Shown here: one piece after another, positions 26,103 through 35,483 of the stretch
How positions within the stretch are numbered: the stretch's first letter is position 1
Layout of the letters: each line of letters starts with the position of its first letter
DNA from: G963422745 sp963422745
Lineage (GTDB): Bacteria > Actinomycetota > Acidimicrobiia > Acidimicrobiales > Aldehydirespiratoraceae
Direction: 5' to 3'
Assembly: GCA_963422745.1 (NCBI GenBank)
Contig: OY730477.1
Coordinates: 3,038,001 to 3,102,000, forward strand
Length of the DNA: 64,000 nucleotides
The notes under the pieces: generated by a model
What the model was told of the DNA's origin: nothing
Seen by the model: only the letters and a program-made list of their open reading frames with translations
Databases searched by the model: none
Position numbers and translations under genes: made by a program

Positions 26103-27494
26103 TCAGGCCGCGGTGCCACCCACGGTCATTCGGGTGACCCGCAGTGTCGGGGTGCCGTCGCCCACCGGCACTCCCTGACCGTCTTTGCCGCAGGTGCCGG
26201 GTGAACCCATACAGAAATCGTTTCCGATGGCGTCAATGCGGGTTAGAACCTCAGGGCCGTTGCCAATCAGGTTGCCTTCACGAATCGGGTCGGTGATCTC
26301 GCCGTTCTCAATCAGGTACGCCTCGGTCATCCCGAACACGAAGTCACCGGTGGCGGTGTTGACCTGGCCGCCGCCGAGTTGTGCCACGTACACACCGGAT
26401 TCGGTTGCGGCAATGATGTCTGCTGGTGCGTCGCTGCCGTTGGAGATGTAGGTGTTGGTCATCCGCACCATGGGAAGGTGGCGATAGCTCTGCCTGCGGC
26501 CATTGCCCGAACTGTGGCGACCCTGTTTTCGTGCCCGTAACCGATCCCACATGTAGTCGGTAAGGACTCCGTCTCGTATCAAGACATTGTGGGCAGCGTG
26601 TTGCCCTTCGTCATCGACGGCGTAGTGGCCCCACTCGCCAGCCATGGTCCCGTCATCGATCAGAGTGACCCCCGCCGACGCGACCTGCTCGCCGACACGA
26701 CCGGCGAACACCGATGCAGACTTGGCAACAAGATCTGCTTCGAGCCCGTGCCCGCAGGCTTCGTGGAAGAGGACTCCACCGCCCCCCGCCCCGACAACGA
26801 CAGGCATCGTCCCCGACGGTGCGGGACGAGCACCCAGTTTGGTGAGCGCTCGAGTAGCAGCACGGCGAGCCATATCAGCGACGTCGGCCTCGTCAAACAA
26901 CTCGAAGCCGATGGTTCGGCCCACTGATTCTCTGCCGGTCTGCATGCCGGTGTCACCCGTGGCCACACACGAGACCGAAAACAAGGTGCGTATCTGGTTG
27001 TCCTCAACAAGTAGGCCTTCGGAGTTGGCTACCAGGGTTTGCCTGCAACCGTCGCCGTAGCGGGCAGTCACCTGGGTTATGGCCGAGCCCGACGCCCTTG
27101 CGGACTCATCTGCAACAGTAAGCAAGCCGACCTTTGTGGCCTTGGCGACCTCGGTCGGCAGGATCCGTACCTTTGCCGAGCGCGCAACTTCACTGGGCGA
27201 TACCCGAACAACTCGGGTGCCAGCCCCGCCGCCCCGGGCGGCCGCAGCAGCAGCTGTCGCAGCCGATACGAGCCCTTGGGGGCTGAGGTCGGCTGTGTGG
27301 GCGAACCCTGTGGTCTCGCCGATGACGACCCGGATTCCCACCCCACGGTCTCGACCGCTGGTGAGTTCCTCCACACACCCGTCGTCAAGAACGGCCGAAG
27401 TGGAACGGCGATCCTCAGCGAACACTTCGGCGAACTCACCGCCGGTGCGCATGGCAGCCCTCAGAGTGCGGTCAATGATGTCGTGGTCGATCAC
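26103..27494 (-). CDS. tldD: TldD metalloprotease subunit
   Basis: 463 residues. The zinc motif HEACGHGLEAD (HExxxH) is present, together with GVGIRVVIGETTGFAHT and GQVNTATGDFVFGMTEAYLIE. I place the start at GTG 27494 because GGGAG lies six bases upstream and the protein then starts MIDHDIIDRTLRAAM; the frame is open to 27557 without a better start. With tldE it should form a cytosolic peptidase. No RiPP precursor or modifying enzyme is visible nearby, so a housekeeping role is likelier. Confidence 0.93.
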   Translation of the reverse strand: MIDHDIIDRTLRAAMRTGGEFAEVFAEDRRSTSAVLDDGCVEELTSGRDRGVGIRVVIGETTGFAHTADLSPQGLVSAATAAAAAARGGGAGTRVVRVSPSEVARSAKVRILPTEVAKATKVGLLTVADESARASGSAITQVTARYGDGCRQTLVANSEGLLVEDNQIRTLFSVSCVATGDTGMQTGRESVGRTIGFELFDEADVADMARRAATRALTKLGARPAPSGTMPVVVGAGGGGVLFHEACGHGLEADLVAKSASVFAGRVGEQVASAGVTLIDDGTMAGEWGHYAVDDEGQHAAHNVLIRDGVLTDYMWDRLRARKQGRHSSGNGRRQSYRHLPMVRMTNTYISNGSDAPADIIAATESGVYVAQLGGGQVNTATGDFVFGMTEAYLIENGEITDPIREGNLIGNGPEVLTRIDAIGNDFCMGSPGTCGKDGQGVPVGDGTPTLRVTRMTVGGTAA

Positions 27495-27589
27495 GTGGAT
27501 CTCCCGTTTCGTTGGTGTTTGGGGCGTTACGGACGAAGATCTCGGCCGGACGCGCAATGTTACCGCTCATGTTGGTACGTCAAGTCACG

Positions 27590-28315
27590 ACCCGCCAGCA
27601 CCACGACACCTACCACCAACGCCCACCCTGCGAGCACCCCCCGACATCTACTAACAACCCCACCCTGCGAACGCACTGCAACAACCCCAACCACCACACC
27701 ACCCTCCGAGCACCCCACAACCCCAACCAACCACCGAACGCACTACAAACACCCCCAACCACCACACCACCCTCCGAGCACCCCACAACCCCAACCAACC
27801 ACCGAACGCACTACAAACACCCCCAACCACCACACCACCCTCCGAGCACCCCACAACCCCTCCACCAACCACCGAACGCACTACAAACACCCCCAACCAC
27901 CACACCACCCTCCGAGCACCCCACAACCCCTCCACCAACCACCGATCACACCACAACAGCAACCACCACACCACCCTCCGAGCACCCCACGACACCAACC
28001 GCCGATCGCACTGCAACAACCCCAACCACCCTGCGAACGCACTGCAACAACCCCAACCACCCTGCGAACGCACCATGACACCCACCGCCGATCGCACTGC
28101 AACCCCAACCACCAACGCCCACCTCCGAACGCACCACAACCCTTACCACCAACCCCGCCCCGCGAACGCACCACGACACCCACCACCAACCCCACCCTGC
28201 GAACGCACCACAACCCCAACCAACCACCGAACGCACTACAACAACCCCAACCACCACAACAAGTTCAAGCGCTCGGCAACAACTACCACACCACCCTCGG
28301 AACGCTGATACCCGG
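27590..28315. repeat. 68-bp C-rich tandem array between tldD and dxs
   Basis: ACCCTCCGAG recurs at 27701, 27769, 27837, 27905 and 27973 (68 bp each); both sides have decayed copies (CACCCTGCGAACGCACTGCA). Strongly depleted in G on the plus strand. It fills the gap between two divergent genes, so any promoters must be within it or in the last 30 bp on each side. Confidence 0.94.
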
Positions 28316-28347
28316 CTTGTTGTAATCGGTGAGGTAGCATCGCTTTG

Positions 28348-30174
28348 ATGCTGCTGGATGCGCTCACCGGTCCCGAAGACCTCATCGGGCGCAGCTACGA
28401 CGAACTCAACGACCTCGCCGAGCAGATCCGGCAACTAGTCATTGAGGCGGTTGACAGGCACGGTGGCCACCTCGGATCCAACCTCGGGGCTGTGGAGCTC
28501 TCGATTGCGTTGCACCGGGTGTTTCGGTCGCCGCATAATCCGATCCTTTGGGACACAGGGCATCAGGCCTACGTCCACAAGATCCTCACCGGCCGGGCCA
28601 AATCATTTACCGGTCTTCGTGAGATGGATGGACTGTCGGGCTACCCGAGCCGAGCCGAATCCGAGCACGACTGGATTGAGAACTCCCACGCCTCCACGGC
28701 GCTGAGCTACGCACACGGTCTTGCCACCGCCTTTCACGCAAATGACGACCGTCGCCGTGTGGTAGCGGTGGTGGGTGACGGTGCGCTCACCGGCGGTATG
28801 GCCTTTGAGGGGCTCAACAATCTTGGTCACAGCGGCCGCGATGTGGTGATCGTCTTAAATGACAACGGCCGTTCATACGCACCGACGGTGTCACGATTGT
28901 CCGAGAGTCTCGTGAGGATTCGCAGCAATCCCGTCTACATGCGCCGTCAGGCAAGGGTTGAGGAGATCGCCGAGCGGATCCCCTGGGTCGGGGAGCAGAT
29001 CAGTCGGGGCCTGAAGATGTCAAAGGCTGCGGTGCGGGAAATGTGGGAGCCGCCTGCCTTTTTTGAGAATCTCGGTATTCGCTACACAGGGCCTTTTGAT
29101 GGCCACGACATTGAGTCACTTGAGGAAGCCCTTGAGAACGCATCCGGGTTTGATGGGCCTGTCTTGGTGCACGTCTTGACCCAGAAGGGCCGCGGCTACG
29201 CCCCAGCGGAAAACGACCCTGTAAAGAACATGCACGACACAGGTTCCGTGAAGGACGGGTCCTACACGGCGGCCTTCTCGGAGATGCTGGTGAAGTTGGG
29301 CGACCAGCACCGTGACCTTGTTGCCATTACCGCCGCGATGCCCGACTCCACCGGCCTGTTGCCGTTCCGGGACCGCTTTCCGGATCGCTGCATTGATGTC
29401 GGCATAGCTGAGCAGCACGCCATCACAGCCGCCGCCGGTATGGCAATGGGCGGTCTGCGGCCTGTTGTCGCGGTGTATTCGACGTTTCTCTCACGGGCGT
29501 TCGATCAGCTCAACCTTGACGTGGGTCTACATCGCCAACCCGTCATTTTGTGCATTGACCGAGCGGGTGTTACAGGGCCCGACGGGGCCTCACATCATGG
29601 TCTGTTGGATCTGGTGCTGCTCACCAAGGTTCCGGGTATGACTGTTTTCGCGCCGTCTAGCTATCAAGAACTCCAGCAAATGATGGCAGACGCCTTGGAT
29701 ATAACGTCGGGTCCCGTTGCTATCCGCTGGTCCCGGGGTACCGCGCCCCACGTGGCCGATAGCGACGTCGGCGAGGGGTTGACCGCCAGAAGAACCCGAA
29801 CTGGCGACGGCTCCGTGGCGATCCTCGGTTTCGGTCAGATGTTTCCAGCGGTGTCGGGCGCAGCGGAGTTGTTGGCAGCCGAAGGTATTGAAGCAACCGT
29901 GTATGACCCGAGGGTGGTGATCCCGCTCGATCCGGTCATGATTGACGACGTCGCCAGTCACGCGGTCGTGGTGACAGTGGAGGACGGGCTGCGCGTTGGT
30001 GGTGCCGGGTCCGGAGTCCGCGACGTTCTCGACTCCAGTAAGTGCCGGGTGCGGATCCTCGGTACACCTACCGAATTCATCCCTCACGGCCATCCCGACA
30101 CAATTCACACCGAACTCGGCCTTGATGACGTCGGCATCGCCGCATCCGTTCGCGAGTACCTCGCACGGATCTAA
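28348..30174 (+). CDS. dxs: 1-deoxy-D-xylulose-5-phosphate synthase
   Basis: 608-residue thiamine-diphosphate enzyme that condenses pyruvate and glyceraldehyde 3-phosphate, first step of the MEP isoprenoid pathway. Seen: HLGSNLGAVELSIALH, WDTGHQAYVHKILTGR, the TPP motif GDGALTGGMAFEGLNN (about 143-158), transketolase-like GIAEQHAITAAAGMAMGGLRP and DRAGVTGPDGASHHG. ATG 28348 is preceded by GAGGT 12 bases earlier; a TTG at 28345 is in frame. The final codons (VREYLARI plus stop) are the first element of the downstream 178-bp array. Confidence 0.96.
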   Translation: MLLDALTGPEDLIGRSYDELNDLAEQIRQLVIEAVDRHGGHLGSNLGAVELSIALHRVFRSPHNPILWDTGHQAYVHKILTGRAKSFTGLREMDGLSGYPSRAESEHDWIENSHASTALSYAHGLATAFHANDDRRRVVAVVGDGALTGGMAFEGLNNLGHSGRDVVIVLNDNGRSYAPTVSRLSESLVRIRSNPVYMRRQARVEEIAERIPWVGEQISRGLKMSKAAVREMWEPPAFFENLGIRYTGPFDGHDIESLEEALENASGFDGPVLVHVLTQKGRGYAPAENDPVKNMHDTGSVKDGSYTAAFSEMLVKLGDQHRDLVAITAAMPDSTGLLPFRDRFPDRCIDVGIAEQHAITAAAGMAMGGLRPVVAVYSTFLSRAFDQLNLDVGLHRQPVILCIDRAGVTGPDGASHHGLLDLVLLTKVPGMTVFAPSSYQELQQMMADALDITSGPVAIRWSRGTAPHVADSDVGEGLTARRTRTGDGSVAILGFGQMFPAVSGAAELLAAEGIEATVYDPRVVIPLDPVMIDDVASHAVVVTVEDGLRVGGAGSGVRDVLDSSKCRVRILGTPTEFIPHGHPDTIHTELGLDDVGIAASVREYLARI

Positions 30175-30985
30175 CTCCCCGAGGCCAACTCCCCAACACA
30201 CCCTTACTCCGCGAGCACATCGCACGGATCTAACTCCCCGACGCCAACTCCCCGACACACCCTTCCCGACACACCCTCGCGGATCGCCGAACCAGATCCT
30301 GACCGCCTCACTAACCAATCCGTCCGTTCGCGAGTACCTCGCACGGATCTAACTCCCCGAGGCCAACTCCCCAACACACCCTTACTCCGCGAGCACATCG
30401 CACGGATCTAACTCCCCGACGCCAACTCCCCGACACACCCTTCCCGACACACCCTCGCGGATCGCCGAACCAGATCCTGACCGCCTCACTAACCAATCCG
30501 TCCGTTCGCGAGTACCTCGCACGGATCTAACTCCCCGAGGCCAACTCCCCAACACACCCTTACTCCGCGAGCACATCGCACGGATCTAACTCCCCGACGC
30601 CAACTCCCCGACACACCCTTCCCGACACACCCTCGCGGATCGCCGAACCAGATCCTGACCGCCTCACTAACCAATCCGTCCGTTCGCGAGTACCTCGCAC
30701 GGATCTAACTCCCCGACGCCAACTCCCCAACACACCCTTACTCCGCGAGCACATCGCACGGATCTAACTCCCCGACGCCAACTCCCCAACACACCCTTCC
30801 CGACACACCCTCGCGGATCGCCGAACCAGATCCTGACCGCCTCACTAACCAATCCGTCCGTTCGCGAGTACCTCGCACGGATCTAACTCCCCGAGGCCAA
30901 CTCCCCGACACACCCTTCCCGACACACCCTCGCGGATCGCCAAGCCAGATCCTGACCGCCTCACTAACCAAGCAGTCGCGGCCCC
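30145..30985. repeat. 178-bp higher-order tandem array starting in the dxs 3' end
   Basis: TCCGTTCGCGAG recurs at 30145 (inside dxs), 30323, 30501, 30679 and 30857, an exact 178-bp step. Each unit holds two related sub-units of about 60 bp, GCGAGTACCTCGCACGGATC and GCGAGCACATCGCACGGATC, plus a spacer. The first recreates the codons of the dxs C-terminus. The last unit is shortened. Confidence 0.97.
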
Positions 30986-31034
30986 AAGATACCCATCGGT
31001 ACACCACTACCCGTCGGCACACCACAGGCGAGCT

Positions 31035-31330
31035 GTTCGCCATCCCCCACAACCGTTGCGCCCGTTACCCCAAAGGCCATTTTCAGGCCCTGAGTGCCTC
31101 GCGTTCGCCGTCCCCCACAACCATTGCACATATTACCCCAGGCCATTTCAGGCCCTGAGTGCCTCGCGTTCGCCGTCCCCCACAACCGTTGCGCCCGTTA
31201 CCCCAAAGGCCATTTTCAGGCCCTATGTGCTTAGCGTTCGCCGTCCCCCACAACCATTGCACATATTACCCCAGGCCATTTCAGGCCCTGAGTGCCTCGC
31301 GCTCGCCGTCCCCGCCCACCCCATTTCGCA
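31035..31330. repeat. alternating 65/68-bp array (133-bp dimer)
   Basis: TCCCCCACAACC-type markers lie at 31043, 31111, 31176, 31244 and 31309, alternating 68 and 65 bp; the two monomers differ (ACCGTTGCGCCCGTTACC versus ACCATTGCACATATTACC). It directly follows the 178-bp array but shares no obvious unit with it. The remaining 120 bp before the next gene show nothing I can name. Confidence 0.93.
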
Positions 31331-31452
31331 CCTGACACCATCCCCAAGAAAGCCTTATATCTTGCCGACATCCGCGCAAGCCTGTGGCTGAGCATTGTAA
31401 ATCTGTGAGCACCACAGACCTCAACACCACCCGTGTACATGCTAAGTGTGAT

Positions 31453-32079
31453 TCAGCGATAGTACGGGTTGTCACCCTTGTCGTGGTCGGTGGTGTCGAC
31501 CACCTCGCTGATCTCGGGTATTGCCTCCAGGATGGCCTTGGAAATGCCTTCGCGAAGGGTGGCCGCGCTCAGGGCGCAACCCTGACAACCCCCGCCCATC
31601 GTCACGAACGCCTTGGCACCGTCGACCCCGACCAGTTCGGCGAAACCTCCGTGAGCGGCAAGCGCCGGGTTGATGCGCTCGGCAAGCAGGACACGAACCT
31701 TGTTTGCGGCGTCGCCAGACAGTTCAAGCTGGCCCATATCGCCGAGCGGGTTGGGCCGGTTTGGATTGCGAATCACCAGACCGCCCTGCCCGGCGATCGA
31801 CGGAAGATCCAGCGTGGCGCCTCGCATCGCGTCGACGCTGTTCGCTGGAATGATGACAGTAAGGCCATCGTGTGTGTGAAGATGGTCGTCTACGGCTGTC
31901 TCGTCAATAGGCTCCAGCGACAGGTCGTATACGTAGTCAACTCCTGCGCTACCGGTGACTTCAACCCGCAGGCCGAGTTCGGTGCCGTCTTGCTCCTTGG
32001 CACGTATCTCCAGCACAGTAGCCCGGGCGGCGTCGGTGACGATCATCACCGCTTCATCTGTTACGGCGGTTTCGGTCAT
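31453..32079 (-). CDS. NfuA-like iron-sulfur cluster carrier
   Basis: 208 residues. The N-terminal part resembles a degenerate A-type (HesB/IscA) domain (LGLRVEVTGSAGVDYVYDLSL) and the C-terminal part a NifU/Nfu domain with C165 and C168 in GGGCQGCALS. NfuA proteins receive and pass on 4Fe-4S clusters. The three cysteines of true A-type proteins are missing from the N-terminal domain, as in NfuA. Located 15 bp after the ABC permease gene on the same strand, so possibly co-transcribed, though functionally unrelated. Confidence 0.88.
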   Translation of the reverse strand: MTETAVTDEAVMIVTDAARATVLEIRAKEQDGTELGLRVEVTGSAGVDYVYDLSLEPIDETAVDDHLHTHDGLTVIIPANSVDAMRGATLDLPSIAGQGGLVIRNPNRPNPLGDMGQLELSGDAANKVRVLLAERINPALAAHGGFAELVGVDGAKAFVTMGGGCQGCALSAATLREGISKAILEAIPEISEVVDTTDHDKGDNPYYR

Positions 32080-32094
32080 GGGTTGAGGTTAGGC

Positions 32095-32937
32095 CTACTT
32101 CTGCCTGACACGCCCCGCCAAGGCACGAAACGCGAGCATCTGGCTGAAGATCGCCAAGCCCAGGATCGCCAGCAAGGCTTTGGAGAGTTCTGTCCATTGC
32201 CAGCCGACGAACAACGATCGTAGACCACCAAGCAGGTATGTCACAGGGTTGTACTGGGCGATCTGGCCGAGCCAGCCCGTCATCGCCTCCCGCGGTAGGT
32301 AGGCCGTTGTTAGAAACGCAAACGGAAAGAAGATAAGAAAACTGGAATTGACAGCACCCGGGTTACCGGTCTTCAAGGCGATTGAGTACGGAATGCCGGT
32401 GTAGGCGACACCCCAGAATGCAGCGAGGAGTACGAACACCAGCACACCAAGCGGGCCGGTGGGGAACCGGACACCAATGATGAACCCCAAGGCAATCACC
32501 GGGATCGTCAGCGCGATCACAAGAACGAAATCAGCGGCCATGTGACCCAGTAGCAGCGCTCGCCGAGAGACCGGCGTGAGCATCAGACGGTCGAAGTAGC
32601 CCTCTTGTATGTTGAGCACAAGTGCGAACGCACGGGTCACCCCGGTGACGGCAAAAACGATCGCCACAGGCAACTGGAATGCCTTGTAGTCAATCTCGAT
32701 CGACGTGAAATCGGCGATGTCTTGTAGCGAACCCACGTTGACGACCAAGAAGAACAATGGGATCAACAAGGCAGGCCCGATGAATTCCACGTCACGAGGC
32801 AACTGACGAATCGAACGAATAGCGATCGATCCGATATCACGCCAGAAGCCAGCCGGGCGAGCGACGATCATGTCGCCGGTACCAGCCGTGTTGCCCGCAA
32901 CACCTACAGGACCGGAGTGTTCAGGGGCCGCGGTCAT
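32095..32937 (-). CDS. ABC-2 type transporter permease
   Basis: 280-residue membrane protein with six hydrophobic segments, of the ABC-2 (DrrB-like) family: VEFIGPALLIPLFFLVVNVG, GYFDRLMLTPVSRRALLLGH and PFAFLTTAYLPREAMTGWLGQIAQYNPVTYL. Works as a homodimer with the ATPase whose gene overlaps by four bases (ATGA at 32934-32937). Probably exports a lipid or drug-like compound; the substrate is unknown. Confidence 0.9.
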   Translation of the reverse strand: MTAAPEHSGPVGVAGNTAGTGDMIVARPAGFWRDIGSIAIRSIRQLPRDVEFIGPALLIPLFFLVVNVGSLQDIADFTSIEIDYKAFQLPVAIVFAVTGVTRAFALVLNIQEGYFDRLMLTPVSRRALLLGHMAADFVLVIALTIPVIALGFIIGVRFPTGPLGVLVFVLLAAFWGVAYTGIPYSIALKTGNPGAVNSSFLIFFPFAFLTTAYLPREAMTGWLGQIAQYNPVTYLLGGLRSLFVGWQWTELSKALLAILGLAIFSQMLAFRALAGRVRQK

Positions 32938-33899
32938 GACGATGCGCGTTCGGGGTGGGCGTCTAGGCGGGTACCTGTGACGTCCAAGAAGACATCGTCA
33001 AGGGTGGGTGTGCGAAGGGCGAGTTCAGTGACGGTGACACCCACACGATCCAACGCCAGCGCAACTGGGCTGAGCACGGCGGAACCGTTGGCGGTGCTCA
33101 CCCGGATCTCCTGATCGAACCGGTCTACGGCAGACACCCCTTCGATGTCGCGCAGCGCATCGCAGGCCGCGTCGGTGTCCCCGTCCACATGCGCCGATAC
33201 GACGTCAGTTCCGATGGATCGCTTAAGTGCCGAGGGAGCGCCTTCGGCAACCAGTCGACCGACGTTGATGATGCCCACACGATCCGCCAAGGAATCGGCC
33301 TCCTCAAGATATTGGGTGGTTAGAAACAAGGTCATACCCATATCGCGGTTGAGTCTGCGTACCTCTTCCCAGACACGCATCCGCCCGGACGGGTCAAGTC
33401 CTGTGGTCGGCTCGTCAAGGAACAACACCTTCGGGTTGTGCATGAGAGCCGCAGCAAGGTCCAGGCGTCTTGCCATGCCACCGGAATAGGTGCCTACGAG
33501 TCGATCGATGGCCCCAATGTCGATGATGTTGGAGAGTTCGGAGATGCGGCGACGGATCTCCGCACCCGATAGACCGAACAACCGGCCCTGGGTCACGAGT
33601 ACCTCCCGGCCCGTCATCCTGGCGTCTAGACCGGCTTCCTGCAGAGCCACACCGATCGCCAAACGTACGTCGCCTGGACGCTCAACGACGTTCATGCCTC
33701 GGACCCATGCCTGCCCCCGGGTAGGTGCCAGCAATGTGGTGAGCATCCGAACGACGGTGGACTTGCCCGCACCATTCGGCCCGAGGAAGCCGTAGATCTC
33801 GCCCGGACGGATCTCAAGATTAATGCCGTCAACGGCACGAACATCACCAAAATCTCGGACCAAGCCGACAGCGCGTACCGCGATCTCGGAGTCGCTCAT
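32934..33899 (-). CDS. ABC transporter ATP-binding protein (DrrA-like)
   Basis: 321 residues. Walker A GPNGAGKST, signature YSGGMARRLDLA, Walker B VLFLDEPTTGLDPSGR, and the C-terminal extension (VDRFDQEIRVS, LRTPTLDDVFLDVTG) typical of DrrA-type exporters. ATG at 33899 chosen (MSDSEIAVRAVGLVRDFG); the frame is open slightly upstream. Forms an exporter with the overlapping permease gene. Confidence 0.93.
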   Translation of the reverse strand: MSDSEIAVRAVGLVRDFGDVRAVDGINLEIRPGEIYGFLGPNGAGKSTVVRMLTTLLAPTRGQAWVRGMNVVERPGDVRLAIGVALQEAGLDARMTGREVLVTQGRLFGLSGAEIRRRISELSNIIDIGAIDRLVGTYSGGMARRLDLAAALMHNPKVLFLDEPTTGLDPSGRMRVWEEVRRLNRDMGMTLFLTTQYLEEADSLADRVGIINVGRLVAEGAPSALKRSIGTDVVSAHVDGDTDAACDALRDIEGVSAVDRFDQEIRVSTANGSAVLSPVALALDRVGVTVTELALRTPTLDDVFLDVTGTRLDAHPERASS

Positions 33900-34000
33900 G
33901 GTGACGAACCGTACCCGCCACGTATGGCGTGTCCTCAACCGCAACGGATCACGTACACAGTGTCATCCGATGTCAACAAATTGAGTGACGAAATCGGGCT

Positions 34001-34900
34001 CTAGTAGAGCAAGCTCCCGCATTTGGGCCAAGGCTCAGGTCCCCGCCGATCGTAGAGCTCTCGGGCGCGAGCCTCCTGCTCCTCAGGAGGCGCCTCGGCA
34101 GGATCACCTTTGCCACCAACTGACTGCCAGGTGACAATGTCAAACTGGAAAGCTCCCCGATAACGACCCGAAGGGCTCACGGCCTGGTAGTTACCGCCTG
34201 ATTCGCAGAACTTCAGATTCGCCCACTTGTCCGCCGGTGCGATGCCCCAACCCTCGTCGTCGGCAAGGGCGATGGCTACGCGATCCCACGCCAGGGCCAC
34301 GGTCAGGTCTTGGATGGCTGCAGACTCAAGCCCATTCAGTTCATCGATTTGGGACTCAAGGTCCGCAACCGTGCGACGTAGTGCCGCGAATTTGTCGATT
34401 ATGACCAGCACATCCTCGGCCGCTGAGGCACGGAGCGCCGATAGTCGATTGATTGCGGCCTGCGACTCGGCCTTTTGGATGTTCAGCAGGCTTTGGCGCC
34501 AAAGAAGGTCGTTGGTGGTCGCCACATCCGCAACGAACTCCAGGTCGGAGTTTCCCCCGATCACATAGGTCTCCACCACCATTGATTGCAGTTGGTATGT
34601 CAGCTCCTCAATCTCGGTGAGTAATCCCTGCGCTTCAATGTCAAGACGCTCATTTTCAAACGCCGTCTCGTTTAGCCGCGCGTCCGCCACATCCAACTGG
34701 AGCATCAAGTACTCCCTTTCGTCGAGGACCAGACTCAGTTCGCGACGGGCGGCCTCCACAGTGGGGGTATCGCCACGTAGATCCTCGATGGTCATCGCAG
34801 CCACAGCAGCCGCAAAAGCACAGACGAGCGCGAACAACCCGGTCGTTAGCGCGGGAACCATCACAGTTCCCAACCGTCGGTGTGGAATCGGTTCTCGCAT
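34001..34900 (-). CDS. Rpf-like transglycosylase with coiled-coil stalk
   Basis: 299 residues. A transmembrane segment (LTTGLFALVCAFAAAVAAM, about residues 15-35) is followed by about 150 residues of heptad-like coiled coil (DVADARLNETAFENERLDIE). The C-terminal 75 residues match the resuscitation-promoting-factor lysozyme-like domain: WANLKFCESGGNYQAVSPSG with the catalytic Glu after Cys, then YRGAFQFDIVTWQSVGG. It should cleave peptidoglycan glycan strands outside the membrane, held by the stalk. The start at ATG 34900 gives the expected anchor; the longer frame to 35029 runs into the repeat array. Could instead be called a PcsB-like hydrolase because of the coiled coil. Confidence 0.86.
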   Translation of the reverse strand: MREPIPHRRLGTVMVPALTTGLFALVCAFAAAVAAMTIEDLRGDTPTVEAARRELSLVLDEREYLMLQLDVADARLNETAFENERLDIEAQGLLTEIEELTYQLQSMVVETYVIGGNSDLEFVADVATTNDLLWRQSLLNIQKAESQAAINRLSALRASAAEDVLVIIDKFAALRRTVADLESQIDELNGLESAAIQDLTVALAWDRVAIALADDEGWGIAPADKWANLKFCESGGNYQAVSPSGRYRGAFQFDIVTWQSVGGKGDPAEAPPEEQEARARELYDRRGPEPWPKCGSLLY

Positions 34901-34999
34901 AATCGAGGCGGATGAACCGCGGTCGGATGTGACCACAGGTGGCGCTCCGAGTGTCGGCAACTCGCTAGAATAGCTACGGCCTCTGCTAACGAGAAACGT

Positions 35000-35483
35000 T
35001 GAGCACCACCCACCCACGCTTGGATGCATCCCAAACCCCGAGCACTAATTTCATACAACGGCGAGCACCACCCACCCACGCTTGGACGTACCCCAAACCC
35101 CGAGCACTAATTTCATATAACGGCGAGCACTACCCACCCACGCTTGGATGCATCCCAAACCCCAGGCAATATCCCAAACCCCGAGCACTAATTTCATACA
35201 ACGGCGAGCACCACCCACCCACGCTTGGATACATCCCAAACCCCAGGCAATATCCCAAACCCCGAGCACTAATTTCATACAACGGCGAGCACCACCCACC
35301 CACGCTTGGATACATCCCAAACCCCAGGCAATATCCCAAACCCCGAGCACTAATTTCATACAACGGCGAGCACCACCCACCCACGCTTGGATACATCCCA
35401 AACCCCAGGCGGTAATTTCATACAATGGCGAGCACCACCCACCCACGCTTGGACGTACCCCAAACCCCAAGCGGTAATTTCAA
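35000..35483. repeat. mixed 62/81-bp tandem array upstream of ferrochelatase
   Basis: CACGCTTGGA recurs at 35016, 35077, 35139, 35220, 35301, 35382 and 35444. Steps are 61, 62, 81, 81, 81, 62: the 81-bp unit is the 62-bp unit plus a 19-bp block (CAGGCAATATCCCAAACCC). It ends immediately before the hemH start codon, leaving no unique leader sequence and no recognisable Shine-Dalgarno. Confidence 0.95.

Noticed and set aside
24757..26103. TldD-TldE as maturation protease of a RiPP cluster
   Set aside because: No precursor peptide, cyclodehydratase or other tailoring gene nearby; neighbour uppP and conserved pairing fit a housekeeping role.
27039..28325. 428-residue plus-strand frame through tldD 5' end and the 68-bp array
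   Set aside because: First part is antisense to tldD and the rest is repeat; stop-free because the array is nearly devoid of G and T.
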